NCBI GenBank assembly: GCA_018399435.1
Contig: JAGYOJ010000057.1
Coordinates: forward strand, 1 to 8,296
Direction of reading: 5' to 3'
Origin: Actinomycetota bacterium
GTDB lineage: Bacteria > Actinomycetota > Humimicrobiia > Humimicrobiales > Humimicrobiaceae
DNA: 8,296 nucleotides
Part shown: in pieces, positions 1 through 5,707 of the stretch
Layout of the letters: every line of letters begins with the position of its first letter
Numbering within the stretch: the first letter of the stretch is position 1
The notes under the pieces: generated by a model
Databases searched by the model: none
What the model was told of the DNA's origin: nothing
What the model saw: the letters and a program-made list of their open reading frames with translations, nothing else
Translations under genes and position numbers: made by a program

Positions 1-232
1 TTGAAGCCCCGCCAATGCCTATCATGATGCCTACAGCCATCATTATAAGTTGTACGGGAAAGACAATAGAGAGGGCAGCAATTGCAATAGCGCCCACACC
101 CTTACCTACAAAAATAGTATCTACTACATTATATAAAGCACCCACTATCATGCCTATAATAGCAGGTGCTGAAAATTTAAATAGGAGGCTAATAATTTTG
201 CTGTTAAGTATTGTCTCTCTTTTTGACCCCAT
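1..232 (-). CDS. MATE family efflux transporter, N-terminal part (cut by window edge)
   Basis: The minus strand encodes 77 residues beginning MGSKRETILN and running off the left edge. MATE proteins are 12-helix inner-membrane exporters of about 450 residues that move drugs or metabolites out by Na+ or H+ antiport, so about one sixth is present. The visible part has a short charged cytoplasmic start, a first hydrophobic helix with FSAPAIIGMIVGALYNVVDT (residues 20-39), then FVGKGVGAIAIAALS and a second helix ending IGIGGAS. This is the typical MatE opening, including the conserved pattern Y-N-x-x-D-x-I-F-V-G. An in-frame TAG lies two codons upstream of the ATG, so no earlier start is possible. 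The SD is AGAAGG, rather close to the ATG. It starts 23 bp after the stop of the LCP gene and is probably cotranscribed with it. The substrate cannot be told from this fragment. Confidence 0.88.
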   Translation of the reverse strand, partial: MGSKRETILNSKIISLLFKFSAPAIIGMIVGALYNVVDTIFVGKGVGAIAIAALSIVFPVQLIMMAVGIMIGIGGAS

Positions 233-255
233 AGCCTTCTAACTATATAGCAAAA

Positions 256-1533
256 TTATTGGCTTGCAACCCAATTAAAAAACTGGTTTTTCTCTGCTTC
301 ATTATATCCAACAGCGCTAGCATTTCCAAACCACTGTGGCCATGAATTAAAGGTAGTAATGGTTACATCGCTTCTGTCCATAGAACTAATTACTGGAAGT
401 ATCTTTAAAGCCTGGTCTGAGGAAATATTTGTCCATATGTATTGCCTCAATGTATTAAGAAAATTGCCCAAGTTGGAAGCATTAACCATTGACCTTTTCT
501 GGAATAATAAATCTACAATCATCATTGCTGATTGTTTTTCCCTGGCATAAGATCCACCACCATACTTAGACCTGCCATGCCTTGCCCTTGAAAGAGCCAG
601 TGCTTGGGTCCCGTTTATGGTATGGGTGCCTGGGGTTAAATAGCAATTAGAAAAGCTGTCACTAATATTTTCTTCTACTGTAGTTGTAACTCCACCTAAA
701 TAATTAATAAGTGCCGGAAAGCCATCAAAGTCAGTAATAGCATAAAAATCAATTGGCATGCCAGTAAATTGTTCAAATGTACGCAAAGCCAAATCATTTC
801 CTCCAATAGCATGGGCTGCATTTATTTTTTGGGTGCTATGCCCAGGTATTGGCGCCCATGTGTCCCTGGGAATTGTGACAATTATAGCTTTGCCTGTGTC
901 CAGGTTTAAATGTACAAAAATATTTATATCAGTCCTGCCGCTAACTCTGCCTCCAGCCCTATCATGTGAGCTGTCGTCTCCCCAGATCATAAAGTTTACC
1001 TTATTGCCTGCGCTGAACCCAGTATTGGTACTAGCAACATTGGGGACAGTATTTGCTGAAGCAGTTGAAGCTCCGCCGAAAGGCGTAATTCCAAAACTTT
1101 TGCAAAGTTGTGCAAATTCATCTGATTTTAGAAATCCATCTAATACCTGGCTCCTGGTCTGCCCTTTTTTCAATCTGTCAAGCCATGCATTATAGCCATA
1201 TGAATCAGGTTCCCTGTCAAAGAATGCCCTATATAATATAGATACAAATTCCTGGTTACTGTGGTTAGCAGAAATAAATTCCTCACTAAGCACGAAACCC
1301 TTTGCTACATCTTCACCGGTCTTTACACCAGTTAAAAGCCTGTTAACCCATTCATTTAGGCCTTCAGGATCAGGCTGCCTGTCAAGGCATTGGGAATAAA
1401 ACCTTGAAACAAAAGCCTGTACTTGCTCGTGATTCCCTGCTCCCAACATATTTGGAGTTATCATTAAGGCTAAAGCAGCGATAGATAAAACTACCAATGA
1501 ATAGCTTAATGCCTTTCTTATTTTTTGCTTCAT
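256..1533 (-). CDS. Secreted or membrane-anchored DUF4214 - LytR/CpsA/Psr (LCP) fusion protein
   Basis: The protein has 425 residues. Residues 1-30 form a basic start and a hydrophobic stretch (signal anchor). Residues 37-148 hold two DUF4214-type repeats, seen as FVSRFYSQCLDRQPDPEGLN (41-60) and FVSILYRAFFDREPDSYGYN (96-115), each ending in a 'S-E/D-E-F' helix. After a Ser/Thr/Asn-rich linker (about 153-177) comes an LCP domain (about 178-345) with SGRTDINIF (198-206), IPRDTW (221-226), KINAAHAIGG (236-245), DFDGFPALINYLGGV (268-282), LSRARHG (314-320) and YAREKQS (329-335). Known LCP enzymes transfer undecaprenyl-phosphate-linked glycopolymers (teichoic acid, capsule, arabinogalactan) to peptidoglycan on the outer face of the membrane, and the Arg/Asp residues for pyrophosphate and Mg2+ are present here. 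The SD AGGAG (1541-1545) is 7 nt from the ATG, in the loop of a small TAGAG/CTCTA stem. DUF4214 has no known enzymatic role and is typical of secreted multi-domain proteins; here it may aid surface binding (inference). Confidence 0.88.
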   Translation of the reverse strand: MKQKIRKALSYSLVVLSIAALALMITPNMLGAGNHEQVQAFVSRFYSQCLDRQPDPEGLNEWVNRLLTGVKTGEDVAKGFVLSEEFISANHSNQEFVSILYRAFFDREPDSYGYNAWLDRLKKGQTRSQVLDGFLKSDEFAQLCKSFGITPFGGASTASANTVPNVASTNTGFSAGNKVNFMIWGDDSSHDRAGGRVSGRTDINIFVHLNLDTGKAIIVTIPRDTWAPIPGHSTQKINAAHAIGGNDLALRTFEQFTGMPIDFYAITDFDGFPALINYLGGVTTTVEENISDSFSNCYLTPGTHTINGTQALALSRARHGRSKYGGGSYAREKQSAMMIVDLLFQKRSMVNASNLGNFLNTLRQYIWTNISSDQALKILPVISSMDRSDVTITTFNSWPQWFGNASAVGYNEAEKNQFFNWVASQ

Positions 1534-1540
1534 TTTAGAG

Positions 1541-1581
1541 CTCCTATCTCTAGTTTTTTACATTGGATTTTACCTATTATA
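1541..1581 (-). promoter_or_regulatory. Possible promoter -10 and SD region for the LCP gene
   Basis: The 66-bp gap between the TIGR02757 gene and the LCP gene holds a perfect TATAAT on the minus strand (1581 to 1576), but only a poor -35 (TTTAAT at a 17-nt spacer), and an SD AGGAG at 1541-1545. It may give the LCP/MATE pair its own transcription start. A perfect hexamer in such AT-rich DNA can occur by chance. No terminator-like hairpin is seen in the gap, so read-through from upstream is also expected. Confidence 0.35.
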
Positions 1582-1599
1582 CATATAAATTAAATAAAA

Positions 1600-2364
1600 T
1601 TAAAAAATATAACCACACTTTTTTATCCCTAGCCTTGTCAGGCAAAAATCATATTTAACCGGATCTTCAGGAACAATTTTTTTAAAAGATTCGGTAATAT
1701 CTAAGGCTGTTTTCATATCTGCCTGTTTTCTATCAGTTAACCCTAATTTAAGGGATATTTTATGCATATGCGTATCAAGAGGTATTATTAGCTTAGATGG
1801 CAAAACGCCTTTCCACCCTCCCGGATCGACATCATCTTTCCTTACCATCCACCTGAGATATAAATTAAACCTCTTTAAAGCGCTTTTTCCGCTTACTGAA
1901 GGAAAAAGACTATTACAAAAATTTGCAGGCCTGCAGGTAAGGTTTTCAATAAACTTTAATACAGCCAGCAATATATTTTCATGCCTTGCATCATATCCTT
2001 TAAGAAAGCAATCATTAAGGGTGCCATATTTATTTAGAGCATTTCTTATGCAGTTTAGAAAGAAAATTAACTGGCTGCTATCAGTAAACCTGTACTTAAA
2101 GTCTATCAGATAATCTTTGATTTCCTGTTTGCTGCTATTTAGTAAAAAATCTCTTGGGGATTTTCCTAATATATCCAAAACATATGAAACATTTTTAAGT
2201 ATCTGCTCCACCCTGCCATAAGCCAGGCTGGAAGCAATTAAACCTACAATCTCCCTATCACCAAAATTTTTATAGTTATATAAAAACTCTAATGGGTCGG
2301 GATGTATATGCTCCTTATTATTAAATCTTTTATAAAGGGATTCCAGCTTTCTTTTATTAACCAT
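1600..2364 (-). CDS. TIGR02757 / DUF2400 family protein (function unknown)
   Basis: The protein has 254 residues, about the usual length for this conserved family of unknown function. Family hallmarks are HPDPLEFLYNY (21-31), DREIVGLIASSLAYGRVEQI (36-55) and the C-terminal DPVKYDFCLTRLGI (234-247). I see no signal peptide or membrane helix, so it is probably cytoplasmic. A segment near the C-terminus, IPLDTHMHKISLKLGL (194-209), resembles the segment around the catalytic Asp of helix-hairpin-helix DNA glycosylases (VDTH in endonuclease III); Asp197 would be the equivalent. No clear hairpin with the catalytic Lys is visible. The gene starts 5 bp after the flavodiiron stop with only a weak GAAGAA SD inside the end of that gene, which suggests translational coupling. 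Its place at the end of an oxidative-stress operon fits a role linked to damage repair, but that is inference. Confidence 0.85.
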   Translation of the reverse strand: MVNKRKLESLYKRFNNKEHIHPDPLEFLYNYKNFGDREIVGLIASSLAYGRVEQILKNVSYVLDILGKSPRDFLLNSSKQEIKDYLIDFKYRFTDSSQLIFFLNCIRNALNKYGTLNDCFLKGYDARHENILLAVLKFIENLTCRPANFCNSLFPSVSGKSALKRFNLYLRWMVRKDDVDPGGWKGVLPSKLIIPLDTHMHKISLKLGLTDRKQADMKTALDITESFKKIVPEDPVKYDFCLTRLGIKKCGYIF

Positions 2365-2369
2365 AAATA

Positions 2370-3545
2370 TTAGGAAAATTCTTCATGTTTTTTGGCTATT
2401 CTTTCAACCAGCGTATCCAGCAATGAAAAATCCTTACCCTTAGGATACCCCTTAATTATAACAGGGTCTATTAAATCCACTTTTAAGGTTGATGTAAGGC
2501 TGGATATAATTTCTTCAGTTTTGCCTCCCCACCCATAAGAGCCAATAAGAGAGATATTCCTTATCTTGGGCCTTAAAGCTTTAAGAAGGTAAGCTGCATA
2601 AACTGCGCTTGGGTGTGGCCCGGCCAGCACTGTAGAAGTGGCTAATACTACCGTAGCAGCATCTACTAGGGACATTGCCAGTTCTCCCAAATCCACTCCA
2701 GTTAAATTAAATAACTTGACAGCTATGCCTTCTGATTTTAATTTTTCTGAAAGGTAGTCAACCATTTTTTTAGTGCTGCCATGCATGGAAACATAAGGTA
2801 TTATTACCTCATTTTTATTATTTTCTGAAATCCAATCTTTGTAAGCATCTACTATAAAATCATAATCCTTGTACAATAACCCATGGCTTGGAGCAATTAT
2901 TTTAATATCTAAACCATCTATCTTTTTTAAATCTTTCTTAATCATATTAGAAAATGGCATCATTATTTCTGCAAAATACCTTTTGGCTGTTTCTAAGGTT
3001 TTAACCTTATCTTCTACAAAAAGCTCCTCTGAAGCATAATGCGAACCAAGAAAGTCACATGTAAATAAGATTTTATCTTCTACTAAATAAGTAAATTGTG
3101 TTTCAGGCCAGTGTACCCAGGGAGCTATAATAAATTTTAGTGTTTTGTCCCCTAATGAAATGGTATCTCCATCCCCAACTACCTGAAACTTATTGCTGTC
3201 TATTAGAAGCAGGTCTTCCAGCATAGATTTACATTTAGTATTAGTGGCAACCTTTGCTTCCGGGAATTTATCCAATATAACAGGTATCGAACCTGAATGA
3301 TCCTGTTCGGCATGATTGGCAATTACAAAATCTATTTTATCTATACCTAATTTCTCTAACTTATTTACAAGAATTTCACTTTTTTCAGGGTCTACAGTAT
3401 CTATCAAAGCAGTTTTTTTGCTTCCTTTAATTAAATATGAATTATAGCTTGTTCCATCTGGAAGAGGTATAAGTTCATCAAACAAACGCCTTTCCGGATG
3501 GTTTGCACCAACATAAAAAACACTTTCATTTAATTTCTCAACCAT
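2370..3545 (-). CDS. fprA: Flavodiiron protein (FprA-type O2/NO reductase)
   Basis: The protein has 391 residues from the chosen start. The N-terminal metallo-beta-lactamase-like domain (1-245) carries the complete diiron ligand set: H78, E80, D82 and H83 (NHAEQDH), H145 (WVHWPET), D164 (FTCDFLG) and H221 (APSHG). The C-terminal flavodoxin domain (about 246-391) starts VIIPYVSMHGSTKKM, an FMN phosphate-binding loop, and has a further loop at SYGWGG (336-341). This is the two-domain class A layout with no rubredoxin extension. Such proteins reduce O2 to water, and often NO to N2O, in the cytoplasm, with electrons from rubredoxin or F420H2 depending on the organism; no rubredoxin gene is in the window. 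An upstream in-frame start at 3596 is rejected because it lies inside a hairpin, whereas the ATG at 3545 has a GGAGG SD 8 nt upstream. Confidence 0.95.
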   Translation of the reverse strand: MVEKLNESVFYVGANHPERRLFDELIPLPDGTSYNSYLIKGSKKTALIDTVDPEKSEILVNKLEKLGIDKIDFVIANHAEQDHSGSIPVILDKFPEAKVATNTKCKSMLEDLLLIDSNKFQVVGDGDTISLGDKTLKFIIAPWVHWPETQFTYLVEDKILFTCDFLGSHYASEELFVEDKVKTLETAKRYFAEIMMPFSNMIKKDLKKIDGLDIKIIAPSHGLLYKDYDFIVDAYKDWISENNKNEVIIPYVSMHGSTKKMVDYLSEKLKSEGIAVKLFNLTGVDLGELAMSLVDAATVVLATSTVLAGPHPSAVYAAYLLKALRPKIRNISLIGSYGWGGKTEEIISSLTSTLKVDLIDPVIIKGYPKGKDFSLLDTLVERIAKKHEEFS

Positions 3546-3553
3546 AAAAATTA

Positions 3554-3558
3554 CCTCC
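3554..3558 (-). promoter_or_regulatory. Shine-Dalgarno site deciding the fprA start
   Basis: A perfect GGAGG on the minus strand lies 8 nt before the ATG at 3545. It selects this start over an in-frame codon 17 codons upstream and sits directly after the hairpin at 3563-3601. Confidence 0.85.
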
Positions 3559-3562
3559 AAAT

Positions 3563-3601
3563 AAAATGTGGCCGTAACCTTAATAGATACGGCCATATTT
3601 T
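3563..3601 (-). terminator. Hairpin between ferritin and fprA (attenuator, partial terminator or mRNA-processing stem)
   Basis: Arms at 3563-3576 and 3588-3601 form a 14-pair inverted repeat. Its core is TGGCCGTA with TACGGCCA (8 bp, G+C-rich in AT-rich surroundings) and the loop is 11 nt. On the minus-strand RNA one outer pair is an A/C mismatch; on plus-strand RNA it is a G-U pair. In gene direction the core is followed by a T-rich run (CATTTTATTT), and an A-run precedes it, as in intrinsic terminators. It begins 13 bp after the ferritin stop and ends 5 bp before the fprA SD. I see no separate promoter between it and fprA, so complete termination would silence fprA. Partial termination or protection of the upstream mRNA is more likely. 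Confidence 0.65.
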
Positions 3602-3614
3602 TTAATTATCTTTT

Positions 3615-4130
3615 TTATTCTTCAGATTCTAAGGCTGCAGTAAATGTCCTTTGCCCCAGCTCTCTGTCAAGCATAAACAATGCATTGCCTGAATCTCCCA
3701 CAAGTTCCAGTTTATTAACAACTTCATCTGCTGATGCTTCTTCTTCCACTTGTTCTGCTACATACCACTGTAAGAAATTATTAGTGGCATGATCATTTTC
3801 TTTTATAGCCATATTTACTAAATCATTAATCAAACTGCTAACTTTTTGTTCATGGCTATAAACATTTTTAAATACATCTAAGGGTGACTCCCATTCAGAT
3901 TGAGAAGCCTTGATATCCTTTAGATTAACTCTTCCCCCACGCTCATTTAAATAATCAAAAAACTTCATAGCATGCGCTTGTTCTTCTTGAGCTTGTGCAC
4001 GCATCCAGCCTGCAAAGCCACTTAAATTTTTTGATTCGAAATAAGCGGCCATAGAAAGATACAAGTAAGCTGAATATAATTCTGCATTTATTTGGTCATT
4101 TATTGCTGTTTCTAGTTTTTTACTTATCAT
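3615..4130 (-). CDS. ftnA: Bacterial non-heme ferritin (FtnA type)
   Basis: The protein has 171 residues, the normal length for a 24-mer bacterial ferritin that oxidises Fe2+ and stores it as a mineral core in the cytoplasm. The ferroxidase residues fall at exactly the E. coli FtnA numbers: E17 (NAELYSAY), E50 and H53 (EEQAHAMKF), E94 (SHEQK), Q127 and E130 (EQVEE). The heme-binding Met of bacterioferritin is not evident, which fits FtnA rather than Bfr. The start ATG at 4130 is 6 bp after the stop of desulfoferrodoxin, and its purine-rich SD (AGGATAGGA) overlaps that stop, so translation is probably coupled. Iron storage in a PerR-led operon limits Fenton chemistry when peroxide is present. 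Confidence 0.95.
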   Translation of the reverse strand: MISKKLETAINDQINAELYSAYLYLSMAAYFESKNLSGFAGWMRAQAQEEQAHAMKFFDYLNERGGRVNLKDIKASQSEWESPLDVFKNVYSHEQKVSSLINDLVNMAIKENDHATNNFLQWYVAEQVEEEASADEVVNKLELVGDSGNALFMLDRELGQRTFTAALESEE

Positions 4131-4136
4131 ATTATC

Positions 4137-4511
4137 CTATCCTTTCCATAATCTGTGTTTGTTACAATATGCTCTAATAATAAAATTATCTGAATCTAAA
4201 TTAAATACTGCTTCAGGATTTTGCCCTGGCTCTAAAAATGCCTTTTGTGTTTTACTGTTATTAATAATTTCAATCCACTCAATATAATGGCCGTCTTCCA
4301 TTGGATGTGCCACACTTCCTACTTTTACTTTAACCTGTTTATCCTTGCTTTCAGCTACAGGAACATGTTTTTCCTTTGCTGCATCTACTGTATTTGCATT
4401 ATATAACTTCATCGGCTCATTGCAGCAGGAAATTTCACCTTTCCCTGCATGAAGTATTTCTATTATATTGCCGCACTTTTCACATTTATAAATCCCTAAT
4501 TTTTTTGTCAT
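4137..4511 (-). CDS. dfx: Desulfoferrodoxin (2Fe superoxide reductase)
   Basis: The protein has 124 residues from the chosen start MTKKLGIYKCEKCG. The N-terminal desulforedoxin domain has C10, C13, C29 and C30 (CEKC and SCCNEPM), the Fe(Cys)4 centre I. The C-terminal neelaredoxin domain has H49 (EKHVP), H69 (VAHPM), H75 (DGHYIEW), C116 and H119 (CNKH), the Fe(His)4(Cys) centre II that reduces superoxide to hydrogen peroxide without releasing O2. The catalytic Glu47-Lys48 pair is present. Residue numbers match Desulfovibrio desulfoferrodoxin, so the protein is intact. A longer in-frame start at 4562 is rejected because it lies inside the peroxiredoxin gene and lacks the match to the family start; the ATG at 4511 has an AAGGG SD 7 nt upstream that overlaps the peroxiredoxin stop. 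Peroxide produced here is the substrate of the peroxiredoxin encoded directly upstream. Confidence 0.96.
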   Translation of the reverse strand: MTKKLGIYKCEKCGNIIEILHAGKGEISCCNEPMKLYNANTVDAAKEKHVPVAESKDKQVKVKVGSVAHPMEDGHYIEWIEIINNSKTQKAFLEPGQNPEAVFNLDSDNFIIRAYCNKHRLWKG

Positions 4512-4521
4512 CGTTTTTCCC

Positions 4522-5163
4522 TTAAACCTTTCTATGGCAGAACCACCAGTCAAAACATTCATACTTTTTAGTAATCTCCTTAGCAGATTTTTGATCCTTT
4601 GGGGGCGGCACTATTACTTCTTCTCCAACCAGCTCATTATTTGGCCAATTTGCTGGCATAGCTACTCCATTCTTATCAGCAACCTGGAATCCCTTAACCA
4701 TCCTTAGTATCTCATCCATGTTTCTCCCAAGCTCTTGTGGATAATAGAGTATAGCCCTTATTACTGAATTTGGGTCAACAATAAAAACAGCCCTTACAGT
4801 ATTTGTTCCCTTATTTGGATGGATTAAGCCTAAAATTTTTGCAACTCTTCCTGTATCGTCAGCAATTACTGGAAATTTAATCTCTACATCAAGGTTTTCT
4901 CCAATCCATTCTATCCATTTTATGTGGGAAAAAACCTGGTCGATGCTTAATCCAATAAGCTCGCAATTTTGTTTTTTAAAATCATCATACCTTTTTTGGA
5001 ATGCTACAAATTCTGTTGTGCAAACAGGGGTAAAATCTGCAGGGTGGCTGAACAAAATAAACCATTTACCTGAATAGTCAAGCGGCAGGTTAATTTGTCC
5101 ATGTGTAGTTGCAACATCAATTTCTGGAAATTTTTCACCTATTAATGGCATTTTTTCTTCCAT
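4522..5163 (-). CDS. Peroxiredoxin, archaeal-type three-cysteine (Prx6/AhpC-TSA family)
   Basis: The protein has 213 residues. The peroxidatic Cys48 sits in PADFTPVCTTEF (41-52), matching the P-x3-T-x2-C active-site motif. The C-terminal extension ends YECFDWWFCHRKV with C203 and C209. This six-residue spacing is the one seen in the Aeropyrum pernix thioredoxin peroxidase group, whose C-terminal cysteines act as resolving and accessory residues. The enzyme reduces hydrogen peroxide and alkyl hydroperoxides to water or alcohols in the cytoplasm using a thiol donor not encoded here. The ATG overlaps the perR stop by one base (TAATG) and has a strong AGGAGG SD 6 nt upstream inside the perR end, so the two genes are translationally coupled. 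The gene is co-encoded with its likely regulator and with the superoxide reductase that makes its substrate. Confidence 0.95.
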   Translation of the reverse strand: MEEKMPLIGEKFPEIDVATTHGQINLPLDYSGKWFILFSHPADFTPVCTTEFVAFQKRYDDFKKQNCELIGLSIDQVFSHIKWIEWIGENLDVEIKFPVIADDTGRVAKILGLIHPNKGTNTVRAVFIVDPNSVIRAILYYPQELGRNMDEILRMVKGFQVADKNGVAMPANWPNNELVGEEVIVPPPKDQKSAKEITKKYECFDWWFCHRKV

Positions 5164-5561
5164 TATTTTCCTCCTAACTTTTTTTTACAATCAGGACATA
5201 GGCCATAAAGAACCAAACTATATCCTGTAATTTCATAACCGCAATCCACAGTTATGTTTTTCTTTATTAAACCTACCAAATTTTCAGGTAAGTCGTCTAT
5301 TCTCCCACAATTAGTGCATTTTATGTGAAAGTGTTTTGTGGAATTACCGTCATACCTTTTCTTTTTGCCGCCATTCCTTATAACCTGGACCTCTTCCTGT
5401 TTGGTGAGAATTTCTAGGTTGCGGTAAACTGTACCCATGCTGATATCAGGCAGCTTCTTTCTAACAGAATGATAAACTTCATCTGCTGTTGGATGCTTTC
5501 TTGTTTTCTTTAACTCCTCTAAAATAATCCTTCTTTGTGGAGTCATTCTAAAATTATTCAT
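5163..5561 (-). CDS. perR: Fur-family peroxide-responsive repressor PerR
   Basis: There are 132 residues from the ATG at 5561. In the 136-residue numbering from the TTG at 5573, the N-terminal winged helix (TPQRRIILEEL, then the recognition region TADEVYHSV...GTVYRNLEIL) is followed by the regulatory metal site H27, D75, H81, H83 and D94. This is exactly the B. subtilis PerR set (H37, D85, H91, H93, D104) shifted by ten. Asp at the last position, rather than Glu, favours a peroxide sensor over an iron sensor. C86/C89 and C126/C129 form the structural Zn site. PerR with Fe2+ represses until peroxide oxidises a metal-binding His. Start choice is uncertain: TTG 5573, ATG 5567, ATG 5561 and ATG 5546 are all in frame and none has an SD. 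MNNFRMTPQRR best fits family starts. It is the first gene of the operon. Confidence 0.93.
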   Translation of the reverse strand: MNNFRMTPQRRIILEELKKTRKHPTADEVYHSVRKKLPDISMGTVYRNLEILTKQEEVQVIRNGGKKKRYDGNSTKHFHIKCTNCGRIDDLPENLVGLIKKNITVDCGYEITGYSLVLYGLCPDCKKKLGGK

Positions 5562-5572
5562 AATCATTATCA
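5558..5572. promoter_or_regulatory. Fur/PerR-box-like operator over the perR start codons
   Basis: The minus strand reads TGATAATGATTATGA. Compared with the known 7-1-7 Fur box TGATAATnATTATCA it has one mismatch, and compared with the B. subtilis PerR box TTATAATnATTATAA it has two. It covers the candidate start codons at 5567 and 5561, about 20-35 nt downstream of the predicted transcription start, where bound repressor would block early elongation. Autoregulation by the encoded PerR is the natural reading. Part of the match is also coding sequence. Confidence 0.6.
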
Positions 5573-5585
5573 ATTAGTATTAGTT

Positions 5586-5600
5586 ACTATTACTAATAGT
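5586..5600. promoter_or_regulatory. Perfect 7-1-7 palindrome at the perR promoter (putative operator)
   Basis: ACTATTACTAATAGT is a perfect palindrome with one central base. It overlaps the last bases of the -10 hexamer and the predicted transcription start. It also lies within a wider inverted repeat, TATTAGT and ACTAATA arms 7 nt apart. The 7-1-7 geometry is that of Fur-family sites, but the bases differ from the classical PerR box. It could be this organism's own PerR site, or that of another dimeric repressor. Confidence 0.5.
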
Positions 5601-5625
5601 ATATATAGATAATTATAAAAGTCAA
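5598..5625 (-). promoter_or_regulatory. Sigma-A-type promoter of the perR operon
   Basis: On the minus strand the -35 is TTGACT (5625-5620), the spacer is 16 nt and the -10 is TATACT (5603-5598). Each hexamer is one base from consensus. The predicted start of transcription is near 5591, giving a leader of about 30 nt to the ATG at 5561. An ATAAAA/TTTTAT inverted repeat (5615-5634) surrounds the -35 but is made only of A and T. Confidence 0.6.
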
Positions 5626-5694
5626 TGATTTTATTATATGTTTAATTATTTTTAAATTACAAATAAGAAAAAATTATGCTAAGTTTATAAAAGT

Positions 5695-5701
5695 AAGGAG
5701 G
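5695..5701 (+). promoter_or_regulatory. Shine-Dalgarno site of the DOMON lipoprotein gene
   Basis: AAGGAGG lies exactly 6 nt before the ATG at 5708, the strongest ribosome site in the window. It fixes the start and shows the gene is real. The divergent intergenic stretch (about 5574-5707) is very AT-rich; I cannot pick a convincing plus-strand promoter in it (TATGCT at 5675-5680 is the best -10, with a poor -35). Confidence 0.8.
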
Positions 5702-5707
5702 AAAAAA

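Noticed and set aside
15..242. Plus-strand ORF of 75 codons
   Set aside because: It is antisense to the clear MATE transporter start on the minus strand and has no SD or family resemblance.
758..1195. Plus-strand ORF of 145 codons, and a shorter one at 359-550
   Set aside because: Both lie wholly opposite the DUF4214-LCP gene, whose motifs are unmistakable; the translations look like antisense sequence.
3546..3596. Longer N-terminus for the flavodiiron protein
   Set aside because: The extra 17 codons lie in the hairpin and the SD; family proteins begin near the ATG at 3545, which has GGAGG at proper spacing.
3568..3792. Plus-strand ORF starting in the hairpin
   Set aside because: It is antisense to ferritin and low in complexity (Ser-rich), with no SD.
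4512..4562. Longer N-terminus for desulfoferrodoxin overlapping the peroxiredoxin gene
   Set aside because: The start at 4511 restores exact family numbering of all metal ligands and has an SD.
5615..5634. ATAAAA/TTTTAT inverted repeat around the perR -35 as an operator or terminator
   Set aside because: Its arms are only A/T in very AT-rich DNA and chance repeats are expected; kept only as a note in the promoter entry.
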